From assembly GCA_016784945.1 (NCBI GenBank), contig JADHTP010000087.1, positions 1-11,025 on the forward strand: a stretch of 11,025 nt of DNA. Direction: 5' to 3'. This document shows, one piece after another, positions 1-6,457 of the stretch; positions within the stretch are counted from its first letter, which is position 1; each line of letters opens with the position of its first letter. The notes below the pieces were generated by a model. It did not search any database, was not told where the DNA came from, and saw only the letters and a program-made list of their open reading frames with translations. Made by a program: the position numbers and the translations under genes. Source of the stretch: Deltaproteobacteria bacterium (GTDB lineage: Bacteria > Myxococcota_A > UBA9042 > DTJE01).

Positions 1-309
1 GGCCAGGCCCGTCTCGGCCACGAAGTAGGCATCCAGGGAACCCGACGCCGAGTATTTGGGTCCCGTGACCACCACGTCCACCATGTCCATGCCCTGCTGG
101 AAGTTCTGGATGCTGTCCGCCGTGCACAGGAGGCTGTCGTCCGTGGACTGGACCTGTTCCACCGTGGTCTTGGATGGGTTGATTTCCTGGGTGATGTCCG
201 CGTCCAGGGGATTGGTGTCCATGCCGCCGCCGGACGAACGGTCACCGCACCCGGCGGTCCCGAGGCCCACCAGGGCCAGGGCGCATATCGATGTCACGAA
301 ATTCTTCAT
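1..309 (-). CDS. Secreted lipoprotein of unknown function (partial, 5' end only)
   Basis: The reading frame starting at the ATG on 309-307 stays open for 103 codons to the window edge, so only the N-terminal part is present. The protein begins MKNFVTSICALALVGLGTAGC: a short basic start, a hydrophobic stretch, then a lipobox (T-A-G-C, Cys21). This predicts lipidation at Cys21 and export to the cell envelope. A Gly/Ser/Asp-rich linker follows, then a segment with motifs such as DSLLCTADSIQNF and VVVTGPKYSASG. I cannot assign that part to a family; its beta-rich look (VVVTGPKY, DAYFVAE) would fit an OB-fold-like domain, but this is weak. The start at 309 is preferred over the ATG at 313, which is in another frame: an AGGAGA ribosome site lies 6 bases upstream of 309 but only 2 from 313. 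It is divergent to leuS and has its own promoter-like signal. Confidence 0.75.
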   Translation of the reverse strand, partial: MKNFVTSICALALVGLGTAGCGDRSSGGGMDTNPLDADITQEINPSKTTVEQVQSTDDSLLCTADSIQNFQQGMDMVDVVVTGPKYSASGSLDAYFVAETGLA

Positions 310-338
310 TCATCGTCTCCTGATAGAAAAACTCAGGC

Positions 339-367
339 CTTTTAATGGTTAGTGGTGTGGATGTCAA
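339..367 (-). promoter_or_regulatory. Sigma-70-type promoter of the lipoprotein gene
   Basis: Read on the minus strand there is a perfect -35 hexamer TTGACA (367-362), a 17-bp spacer, and a -10-like hexamer TAAAAG (344-339, 4 of 6 matches to TATAAT). Transcription would start near 332 and give a leader of about 20 bases holding the AGGAGA ribosome site. This is pattern matching only. Confidence 0.5.
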
Positions 368-412
368 CCGGAATCTGCCGGTTTGGTCAGACCCGTCCTG
401 TGTGCGCCGTTC

Positions 413-421
413 TGCTATAAT
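413..421 (+). promoter_or_regulatory. Extended -10 promoter of leuS
   Basis: The sequence TGCTATAAT is a perfect extended -10 element (TGN followed by TATAAT) in otherwise GC-rich DNA, about 48 bases upstream of the leuS start. No good -35 hexamer is seen at 16-18 bp; extended -10 promoters depend less on one. It would give a leader of about 40 bases, too short for a T-box or a terminator/antiterminator pair. Confidence 0.55.
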
Positions 422-468
422 CCTTCCCCACTTTGGTTCGCTGAGACAACGGACACTGAGAGGCATAA

Positions 469-2892
469 ATGGCGGACGACGACAAGGCCTACGACTTTCC
501 CGGGGTTGAAAAGAAGTGGCAGGACTACTGGTGGGACAACAACACCTTCAAGGCTGACGACGCATCCGATCGACCCAAGTTCTACGTGCTGGACATGTTT
601 CCCTACCCCTCAGGGGCCGGGCTCCACGTCGGGCACCCCGAGGGCTACACCGCCACGGACATCGTTTCCCGGTTCAAGTGGATGAACGGGTTCAACGTGC
701 TCCACCCCATGGGATGGGATAGCTTCGGCCTGCCCGCCGAGCAGCACGCGCTCCAGACCGGAATACACCCCGAGGTCACCACCAAGCGTAACATCGCCAC
801 CTTCAAGCGGCAGATCCTGTCCCTGGGACTGGCCTACGACTGGGACCGTGAACTGGCCACCACCGACCCGGACTACTACCGCTGGACCCAGTGGATCTTC
901 CTGAAGCTCTTCGAAAAGGACCTGGCCTATCAGACCAACGTGGACGTGAACTACTGCCCCGAGCTGGGCACGGTCCTGGCCGACGAAGAGGTCATCGACG
1001 GCAAGTCCGAGCGCGGCGGGTTCCCCGTGGAGCGGCGGTCCATGCGCCAGTGGATGCTGAAGATCACGGCCTATGCCGACCGGCTGCTGGACGACCTCGA
1101 TGACCTGGACTGGCCCGAAAACATCAAGGAGATGCAGCGGAACTGGATCGGCCGGTCCGAGGGGGCCGACGTGGACTTCGAGGTGCCGGGGCAAGACGGC
1201 CCTCTCACGGTCTACACCACCCGGCCGGACACCCTGTTCGGCGCCACCTTCATGGTGCTGGCGCCGGAGCACCGGATGGTGGATCGCCTCACCACGGACG
1301 GGCAGCGGGCGGAAGTCGAAGCCTACGTGAGGGACGCCCGCAGCAAGAGCGACATGGAGAGGACGGACATCACCCGGGAAAAGACCGGCGTGTTCACCGG
1401 CGGGTATACGGTCAACCCGGTCAACGGGGCAAAGGTGCCCGTGTGGGTGGCCGACTACGTCCTGAGCACCTACGGGACCGGCGCCATCATGGCCGTGCCT
1501 GGCCACGACGAGCGGGATTTTGAGTTCGCCAGGAAGTTCGGTATCGACATCATCGAGGTGGTGTCTCCCGACGGCACGCCCCGGGGGGAACTCCAGGAGG
1601 CGTTCGTCGCCACGGGCGTCGCCGTGAATTCCGGGCGGTTCGACGGGATGCCCACGGAAGAGTTCAAGAAGATCATCACCGAGGACCTGGCGTCGCAGGG
1701 TAAAGGCCGGGCGGCGATTCGGTACAAGCTGCGGGACTGGGTGTTTTCGCGGCAGCGTTACTGGGGCGAGCCCTTCCCCCTGGTGCATGCCGCCGACGGC
1801 ACGGTGACGGCCCTGCCTGAGGACGAACTGCCCCTGATCCTGCCCGAGGTGGAGTCCTACAAGCCGGCGGGAAAGGGCGAGTCGCCTCTCGCCGGGATCG
1901 AGGACTGGGTTCGGTACCGCGACGCGGGGACCGGCGATGTGGTGGGCCGTCGCGAGACCCACACCATGCCCCAGTGGGCGGGTTCCTGCTGGTATTTCCT
2001 GCGTTACATCGATCCGAAGAACGCCAACGCCGCCGTGGACCCTGACAAGGAGCGCCACTGGATGCCGGTGGACCTGTACGTGGGGGGCGCCGAACACGCG
2101 GTCCTGCACCTGATGTACGCGCGCTTTTGGCACAAGTTCCTGTACGACATCGGGGTGGTGTCCACCCAGGAGCCCTTCACCAAACTGGTGAACCAGGGGC
2201 TGATCCTCGGCGAGGACGGCCAGAAGATGTCCAAGTCCCGGGGCAACGTGATCAACCCCGACGTGGTGGTGGAGGAGTTCGGGGCCGACGCCATGCGGAT
2301 CTACGAGATGTTCATGGGGCCCATCGAGGCCGTGAAGCCCTGGAAGACCACCGGCATCCTGGGGGCGAGACGGTTCCTGGACCGGGCCTGGCGCCTGGGT
2401 GAAGGCGAATTGTCCGAAGACCCGGCGCCCCTCGAGTTGCGCCGGATGCTGCACAAGACCATCCGGAAGGTGACCCGGGACATCGAGCGCATGCGGTTCA
2501 ACACGGCCATCGCCCAGATGATGACCCTGGTGAACGAGGCCCTGAAGGTGCCCACGCGGCACCGGGAGGTCCAGGAGGTCATCGCCCTCCTGCTGGCACC
2601 CTTCGCGCCCCACGTGGCGGAAGAGATGTGGGAGAAGCTGGGCAAGGCGCCCTCCATTGCCCACGCCGACTGGCCCCCCTGGGACCCGGCTCTGGTGGTG
2701 GACGATGAAGTCAAGGTCATCGTCCAGGTCAACGGGAAGCTCCGGGGCGACCTGACCGTGGCCAAGGACACCCCGGGGGACGAGTTGGAAGCCCTGGCGA
2801 AGGCGCACGAGAACGTGCAGCGGTTCATCCAGGGAAAGACGATAAGGAAGGCGATCGTGGTGCCGAACCGGCTGGTGAACTTCGTGGTCTGA
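469..2892 (+). CDS. leuS: Leucyl-tRNA synthetase
   Basis: Charges tRNA-Leu with leucine in the cytoplasm (class Ia aminoacyl-tRNA synthetase). The 807-residue length is slightly below the usual bacterial size of about 860. The Rossmann catalytic core carries the HIGH-type motif as HVGH (His53 to His56, after PYPSGAGL) and the KMSKS loop at residues 586-590. The CP1 editing insertion is present: the Thr-rich YTTRPDT at 249-255 and GTGAIMAVPGHDERD near 336-350, with the conserved editing Asp at 347. The C-terminal anticodon-binding region includes APFAPHVAEEMWE and ends with a small VQVNGKLRG-containing domain, as in bacterial LeuRS. The ATG is preceded by GAGAGG at a suitable distance. It heads a run of five plus-strand genes and is divergent from the lipoprotein gene. 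No frameshift or missing core motif is seen. Confidence 0.98.
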   Translation: MADDDKAYDFPGVEKKWQDYWWDNNTFKADDASDRPKFYVLDMFPYPSGAGLHVGHPEGYTATDIVSRFKWMNGFNVLHPMGWDSFGLPAEQHALQTGIHPEVTTKRNIATFKRQILSLGLAYDWDRELATTDPDYYRWTQWIFLKLFEKDLAYQTNVDVNYCPELGTVLADEEVIDGKSERGGFPVERRSMRQWMLKITAYADRLLDDLDDLDWPENIKEMQRNWIGRSEGADVDFEVPGQDGPLTVYTTRPDTLFGATFMVLAPEHRMVDRLTTDGQRAEVEAYVRDARSKSDMERTDITREKTGVFTGGYTVNPVNGAKVPVWVADYVLSTYGTGAIMAVPGHDERDFEFARKFGIDIIEVVSPDGTPRGELQEAFVATGVAVNSGRFDGMPTEEFKKIITEDLASQGKGRAAIRYKLRDWVFSRQRYWGEPFPLVHAADGTVTALPEDELPLILPEVESYKPAGKGESPLAGIEDWVRYRDAGTGDVVGRRETHTMPQWAGSCWYFLRYIDPKNANAAVDPDKERHWMPVDLYVGGAEHAVLHLMYARFWHKFLYDIGVVSTQEPFTKLVNQGLILGEDGQKMSKSRGNVINPDVVVEEFGADAMRIYEMFMGPIEAVKPWKTTGILGARRFLDRAWRLGEGELSEDPAPLELRRMLHKTIRKVTRDIERMRFNTAIAQMMTLVNEALKVPTRHREVQEVIALLLAPFAPHVAEEMWEKLGKAPSIAHADWPPWDPALVVDDEVKVIVQVNGKLRGDLTVAKDTPGDELEALAKAHENVQRFIQGKTIRKAIVVPNRLVNFVV

Positions 2893-2910
2893 GTTCGACG
2901 AGGAAATGAC

Positions 2911-3642
2911 ATGCTGATCGACCTGCACGTGAGAACGCCCTTCGAAGAGGGTGACCCCGACGTAGAGACGTTGCTGAGGGCCTGCGCTAAGGCCGGACTG
3001 GACGGCCTGTGCCTTGTGGGCGACGGTGAAGCACCGTCCCTGGAGGAGGCGCGCCAGTGCCCCGAGGCCGAATCGCTGGCCCTGTTCTTCGGTCTGGAGG
3101 TGCAGGTGGAGGACGGCTACCTGATCTGGATCCCGGAGAACCCGGCCGTGTTCGAGTCCGACGACTGGATGGAGGACGGGGAACCCCCCCGGACCATGGA
3201 TGGGATTTCGAGCCTCGCGGAGAGCCGGGGCGGGGTGATCATCGCCGTCCATCCGTACGATCGCAGCCGGGAGCCCTTGTTCAGGGACGCGGTCTATGAC
3301 CTGGGCAGGGTCGACGCCATCGAAATCGCCAACGCCAACCTGGCCCGGACACCCAACAACCTGGCTATCGAGGCGGCCGTCAAGATGAAGAGGTCGTCGG
3401 TGGGCGGCACGGGCCCCATGCGGGGGCCGGGGTCCATCGGCCGCTCGGCCACGGTGTTCCTGGATGACGTGAAGGAACAGGCGGACCTGGTGGCCGCCGT
3501 GGCCCGTGGAGACGTGTGGGCCGTGGATTTCCTGGACCGGCTGGACGGGCCCCGGGGACGTGGCGGCAGCCAGGGTCGGGGACGGAACCGACGCTCGCGG
3601 TCCGGTGGCAATGACCGGGGGCCCCGCGAACGACGGGACTGA
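2911..3642 (+). CDS. PHP-fold protein, probably metal-site degenerate, with Arg/Gly-rich tail
   Basis: A 243-residue protein 18 bases after leuS, with GAGGAA as a ribosome site. The order of elements recalls PHP (polymerase and histidinol phosphatase) proteins: IDLHVRT at 3-9 in place of D-L-H-x-H, AKAGLDGLCLVGDGE near 26-40 in place of the usual GLD..AITDH, FGLEVQV at 60-66 for the GxE motif, AVHPYDR with His114, and IEIANANLARTPNN near 127-140. Several usual ligands are changed: the second His of HxH is Arg8, the TDH site reads VGDG, and the late SDAH-like site reads GGTGPMRG. The fold call is therefore reasonable but phosphoesterase activity is doubtful. The last 32 residues are low-complexity, with 11 Arg and 9 Gly (for example RGRGGSQGRGRNRR), resembling RGG-type RNA-binding tails. 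A role near RNA or tRNA is only inferred from the tail and the leuS neighbour. An alternative is an active PHP enzyme with atypical ligands. Confidence 0.72.
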   Translation: MLIDLHVRTPFEEGDPDVETLLRACAKAGLDGLCLVGDGEAPSLEEARQCPEAESLALFFGLEVQVEDGYLIWIPENPAVFESDDWMEDGEPPRTMDGISSLAESRGGVIIAVHPYDRSREPLFRDAVYDLGRVDAIEIANANLARTPNNLAIEAAVKMKRSSVGGTGPMRGPGSIGRSATVFLDDVKEQADLVAAVARGDVWAVDFLDRLDGPRGRGGSQGRGRNRRSRSGGNDRGPRERRD

Positions 3643-3652
3643 CGGCCTTACG

Positions 3653-3671
3653 GCGCCCGTGCCACGGGCGC
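3653..3671 (+). other. Intergenic GC-rich hairpin
   Basis: A perfect 8-bp inverted repeat, GCGCCCGT and ACGGGCGC, encloses a 3-base loop (GCC) in the 47-bp gap between the PHP protein and the glycosyltransferase fusion. No T tract follows, so it is not a standard intrinsic terminator. It ends about 8 bases before the downstream ribosome site GGGGAGG (3679-3685). It could mark an RNA processing or stability point within a polycistronic message. Confidence 0.45.
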
Positions 3672-3689
3672 TACGAACGGGGAGGGAAC

Positions 3690-5147
3690 GTGAAGACGCT
3701 ATCCATTGTCATTCCTGTTTACAACGAACGTCGGACCCTCCTGTCGCTCATTGCGCGCGTCCTGTCCGTGCGCCTCGGGAGCCTCAAGAGGGAACTGGTC
3801 ATCGTGGATGACTGCTCCGGCGACGGCACCACGGATCTGATCCGGCGCATCGAAGCAGAGGGCACGTCCCTTTTTGCGGGACAGGTGCCCAGGAAGCAGC
3901 TGGATGGCGTCACGTTCAACTGCCTGTTCCATGCGGTCAACAGCGGCAAGGGCTCGGCCCTCCGCACGGGTTTCGACGCTCTGGGAGGCGACATCGTCCT
4001 GGTCCAGGACGCGGACCTGGAGTACGACCCCGAGGACTACCCCCGTCTGCTTGCCCCCATCCTGAGCGGCAAGGCGGACGTGGTCTACGGGTCCCGTTTT
4101 GCAGGGGACACCCGCAAGGTGCTTTTCTTCTGGCATTCCCTGGGCAACCAGGCTCTCACGTTCCTTTCCAACGCCTTCACTAACCTGAACCTCACGGACA
4201 TGGAGACCTGCTACAAGGTGTTTCGGGCGGAGGTCATCAAGGACCTGAACCTCAAGTCCGAACGATTCGGCATCGAGCCGGAGATCACCGCAAAAATCGC
4301 CAAGATGCGGTACCGGGTCTACGAGGTGCCCATTTCCTACCACGGCCGCTCCTATGCCGAAGGCAAGAAGATCGGGGTGAAGGACGGGCTCGAGGCCCTG
4401 TACAGCATCGTGAAGTTCTCGGTCTTCGACAGCGACTACGTCAAGGGCGGCGTGGTGGAGGAGACCCTGTCCAAGATGAACGCCCTGGAGACCTTCAACA
4501 CCCACCTGTACCAGACCATCGCGCCCTACCTGGGGTCGCAGATCCTGGAGGTGGGTTCGGGCACGGGCAACATCACCCGGTTCCTGCTGGCCAACGGCGA
4601 CGTGACCGCTACGGACCTGAACAGCGAGTCCATGGCCCGCCTGAGGCAGCAGTTCACTGGCTACGAGGGATTCAAGGCCCGCACCTGGGACATCGAGAAG
4701 AAGCCCTCCAAGGCGTTGCTGGAAGGGGAATACGACACGGTGGTCAGCCTGAACGTGCTGGAGCACGTGGACGACCACGAGGCGGCCCTGGTGCACAAGC
4801 GAAAGATCCTGGAAAGGACGGGGGGACGCCTGGTTCTCCTGGTGCCGGCCAACAAGACCCTGTACAGTGACCTGGACCGCGGGCTGGGCCACCACCGGCG
4901 GTACGAGAGGGAAGAGCTGACGGGCTACCTCGAGGCAGCGGGCTTTACCTTGGAAACCATGTTCCACTTCAATTTCCTGGGGATGTTCGGCTGGCTGGTC
5001 AACGGTCGGCTGCTGGGCAGGGATCGCCTGCCGGCCGCCCAGTTGGGCATGTACGAGATGGTAGCCCCGCTGGCCTTGTCCCTGGAGAAACGGATACCTC
5101 TGCCCCAGGGCCTGTCCCTGGTGGCCGTGGCCAGGCCGAGGCTGTAG
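3690..5147 (+). CDS. Bifunctional family 2 glycosyltransferase / class I SAM methyltransferase
   Basis: A 485-residue two-domain fusion starting at GTG, with GGGGAGG 4 bases upstream. The N-terminal domain (about 1-240) is a GT-A glycosyltransferase of the dolichol-phosphate mannosyltransferase type: SIVIPVYNE at 5-13, VDDCSGDGT with Asp40-Asp41, SGKGSALRTG at 85-94, and the metal/nucleotide-sugar motif QDADLEYD with Asp107 and Asp109. No membrane helices follow this domain. The C-terminal domain (about 265-485) is a Rossmann methyltransferase: motif I ILEVGSGTG at 285-293, acidic TATDLN with Asp309, SLNVLEHV at 353-360, and a DLDRGLGHHRRY segment at 394-405. Such fusions are known in bacterial databases; their acceptor is generally undefined. 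Likely roles are sugar transfer to a lipid carrier plus methylation of a sugar or lipid product, which is inference. The stop codon is 12 bases before kal. Confidence 0.92.
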   Translation: MKTLSIVIPVYNERRTLLSLIARVLSVRLGSLKRELVIVDDCSGDGTTDLIRRIEAEGTSLFAGQVPRKQLDGVTFNCLFHAVNSGKGSALRTGFDALGGDIVLVQDADLEYDPEDYPRLLAPILSGKADVVYGSRFAGDTRKVLFFWHSLGNQALTFLSNAFTNLNLTDMETCYKVFRAEVIKDLNLKSERFGIEPEITAKIAKMRYRVYEVPISYHGRSYAEGKKIGVKDGLEALYSIVKFSVFDSDYVKGGVVEETLSKMNALETFNTHLYQTIAPYLGSQILEVGSGTGNITRFLLANGDVTATDLNSESMARLRQQFTGYEGFKARTWDIEKKPSKALLEGEYDTVVSLNVLEHVDDHEAALVHKRKILERTGGRLVLLVPANKTLYSDLDRGLGHHRRYEREELTGYLEAAGFTLETMFHFNFLGMFGWLVNGRLLGRDRLPAAQLGMYEMVAPLALSLEKRIPLPQGLSLVAVARPRL

Positions 5148-5159
5148 AAGGAGTAATCC

Positions 5160-5552
5160 ATGGCTGACGAGGTGGTGATTCGCCTGCGACTGTCGGCGCA
5201 CGACGCGCACTACGGAGGGGAACTGGTGGACGGGGCCAGGATGCTCGGCCTGTTCGGCGACGTGGCCACCGAGTTGCTGATCCGCCGCGACGGGGACGAG
5301 GGCCTGTTCCGTGCCTACGAAGAGGTGGAGTTCCTCGCGCCGGTGTACGCCGGGGACTACGTGGAGGCTAACGGACGGATCGTGAAGGAGGGTCGCACCT
5401 CCCGGAAGATGGCCTTCGAGGCCTTCAAGGTGGTGGAGGCCTCCAGGGACCAGGACGACCCGAGCGGGGCCGCCGTCCTGGACCCGCCCGTGCTGGTGTG
5501 CCGCGCAGTGGGCACCTGCGTCACGCCCCTGGACAAGCAGAGGAAGCGTTGA
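5160..5552 (+). CDS. kal: 3-aminobutyryl-CoA ammonia-lyase
   Basis: A 130-residue single hotdog-domain protein. The family removes ammonia from (S)-3-aminobutyryl-CoA to give crotonyl-CoA, the step after Kce in lysine fermentation. The sequence shows the signature N-terminal block HDAHYGGELVDGARMLGLFG (His14 onward), then DVATELLI, DGDEGLFRAY, and VEFLAPVYAGDYVEANG in the central hotdog strand region. These blocks are those I know from Kal rather than from generic acyl-CoA thioesterases. The ATG has a strong AAGGAG (5148-5153) with 6-base spacing and lies 12 bases after the glycosyltransferase fusion, so co-transcription is likely. The next gene is kce, its pathway partner, which greatly strengthens the call. 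A related hotdog hydratase or thioesterase is the main alternative. Confidence 0.88.
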   Translation: MADEVVIRLRLSAHDAHYGGELVDGARMLGLFGDVATELLIRRDGDEGLFRAYEEVEFLAPVYAGDYVEANGRIVKEGRTSRKMAFEAFKVVEASRDQDDPSGAAVLDPPVLVCRAVGTCVTPLDKQRKR

Positions 5553-5576
5553 TCGTCGATCGTGGATCGTTGATCG
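5549..5576 (+). repeat. Four tandem 7-bp units TNGATCG
   Basis: Four back-to-back heptamers, TTGATCG, TCGATCG, TGGATCG and TTGATCG, differ only at the second base. The array begins inside the last codons of kal (its stop codon is TGA at 5550-5552) and continues into the gap before kce. The self-complementary GATC core also makes the array rich in inverted symmetry. Confidence 0.7.
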
Positions 5577-5608
5577 AAGCGGCCCGCTGCCTGAAACGAT
5601 AAACGATC
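5565..5608 (+). other. Inverted repeat in the kal-kce gap
   Basis: GATCGTTGATCG (5565-5576) can pair with CGATAAACGATC (5597-5608): 11 of 12 positions match, with one mismatch. The 20-base loop holds a smaller possible AGCG/CGCT stem. The structure ends 9 bases before the AGGGAGG ribosome site of kce (5618-5624). No U tract follows, so a terminator is unlikely; RNA processing, stability or a protein site is possible. Confidence 0.5.
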
Positions 5609-5629
5609 AGCGACTTCAGGGAGGTCGAT

Positions 5630-6457
5630 ATGAGTACAGATCCCCTCATTATCACCGCGGCCATCTGTGGCGCCGAAGTGACCCGTGAAATGAGTCCCGC
5701 CGTCCCCTATACCGCCGAGGAGCTGGCCGGGGAGGCCGCCCGTTGCTTCGCCGAAGGCGCCCGGGTGATCCACCTCCACGTGCGCCGTCCCGACGGCACG
5801 CCCACACAGGACCGTGAGGTGTTCCGCGAGGCCATCGAGGCCATCGGCAGGCAGGTTCCCGAGGCCATCATCCAGGTCTCCACGGGCGGGGCCGTGGGCA
5901 TGACCGTGGAAGAAAGGACCCAACCCCTGGAACTGAACCCCGAGTTCTGCACCCTTTCCACGGGCACGGTGAACTTCGGCGACGACGTGTTCATGAACTC
6001 CTTTCCCATGATCGAGGCCATCGCGGACAAGGCCCGGCAGCGGGGGATCCGCATGGAGATGGAAATCTTCGACGCGGGCTTCGTGGACAACGTGTTGCTG
6101 CTCGTGAAGAAGGGTGTGCTGGAGCCGCCTCTGCACTTCGATTTCGTGCTGGGGGTCCCCGGCGGCATGACCGGGACCGTGGACCGGCTGGATTTCCTGT
6201 TGACCACCATTCCCGAGGGATCCACCTGGATGGTGGCCGGCGTGGGACGGTTCGAATTGCCCCTGGCCCGGGAGGCCATCGCCCGTGGGGGTCAGGTCCG
6301 GGTGGGCCTGGAAGACAACCTGTTCATTTCCAAGGGTGTGCTGGCCCAGGGCTCCTGGGAACTGGTGAAGGCCGTGGCGGGTTACGCCGCCGAGGCGGGC
6401 CGTCCCCTGGCCACGCCCGAACAGGCCCGCGAGATCCTGGCAATCCCCACCCGGTAG
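5630..6457 (+). CDS. kce: 3-keto-5-aminohexanoate cleavage enzyme (BKACE/DUF849 family)
   Basis: A 275-residue TIM-barrel protein of normal family length. Kce condenses 3-keto-5-aminohexanoate with acetyl-CoA, releasing acetoacetate and 3-aminobutyryl-CoA in lysine fermentation. Visible motifs: LIITAAICGAEVTR with Glu16, the metal-binding IHLHVR (His48, His50), IIQVSTGGAVG (Ser83, Thr84), the TLSTGTVNFGDDVF block, FVLGVPGGMTGT, WMVAGVGRFELP with Arg207, and VGLEDNLF with Glu228 and Asp229. In characterised Kce two His and a late Glu bind zinc, and all three are present here. The family acts on several beta-keto acids, so substrate is not certain from this gene alone; the adjacent kal favours 3-keto-5-aminohexanoate. 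The ATG has AGGGAGG with 5-base spacing. The stop codon abuts the stop of the convergent membrane-protein gene. Confidence 0.9.
   Translation: MSTDPLIITAAICGAEVTREMSPAVPYTAEELAGEAARCFAEGARVIHLHVRRPDGTPTQDREVFREAIEAIGRQVPEAIIQVSTGGAVGMTVEERTQPLELNPEFCTLSTGTVNFGDDVFMNSFPMIEAIADKARQRGIRMEMEIFDAGFVDNVLLLVKKGVLEPPLHFDFVLGVPGGMTGTVDRLDFLLTTIPEGSTWMVAGVGRFELPLAREAIARGGQVRVGLEDNLFISKGVLAQGSWELVKAVAGYAAEAGRPLATPEQAREILAIPTR

Noticed and set aside
242..466. 74-codon minus-strand frame covering the lipoprotein start
   Set aside because: Its start region is the lipoprotein start read in another frame. It lacks the lipobox, and the ATG at 313 inside it sits only 2 bases from the ribosome site.
310..468. 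T-box or attenuator leader for leuS
   Set aside because: No specifier-loop-like structure, T-box sequence, or terminator hairpin with a T tract; the leader predicted from the extended -10 is only about 40 bases.
610..3252. 880-codon open frame on the minus strand opposite leuS
   Set aside because: It is antisense to an unmistakable leuS and the PHP gene. Its sequence is rich in His, Gly, Pro and Val with no domain, as expected for the complement of GC-rich codons.
3699..5210. 503-codon open frame opposite the glycosyltransferase-methyltransferase gene
   Set aside because: Shadow of a clearly coding strand; low-information composition and no motif.
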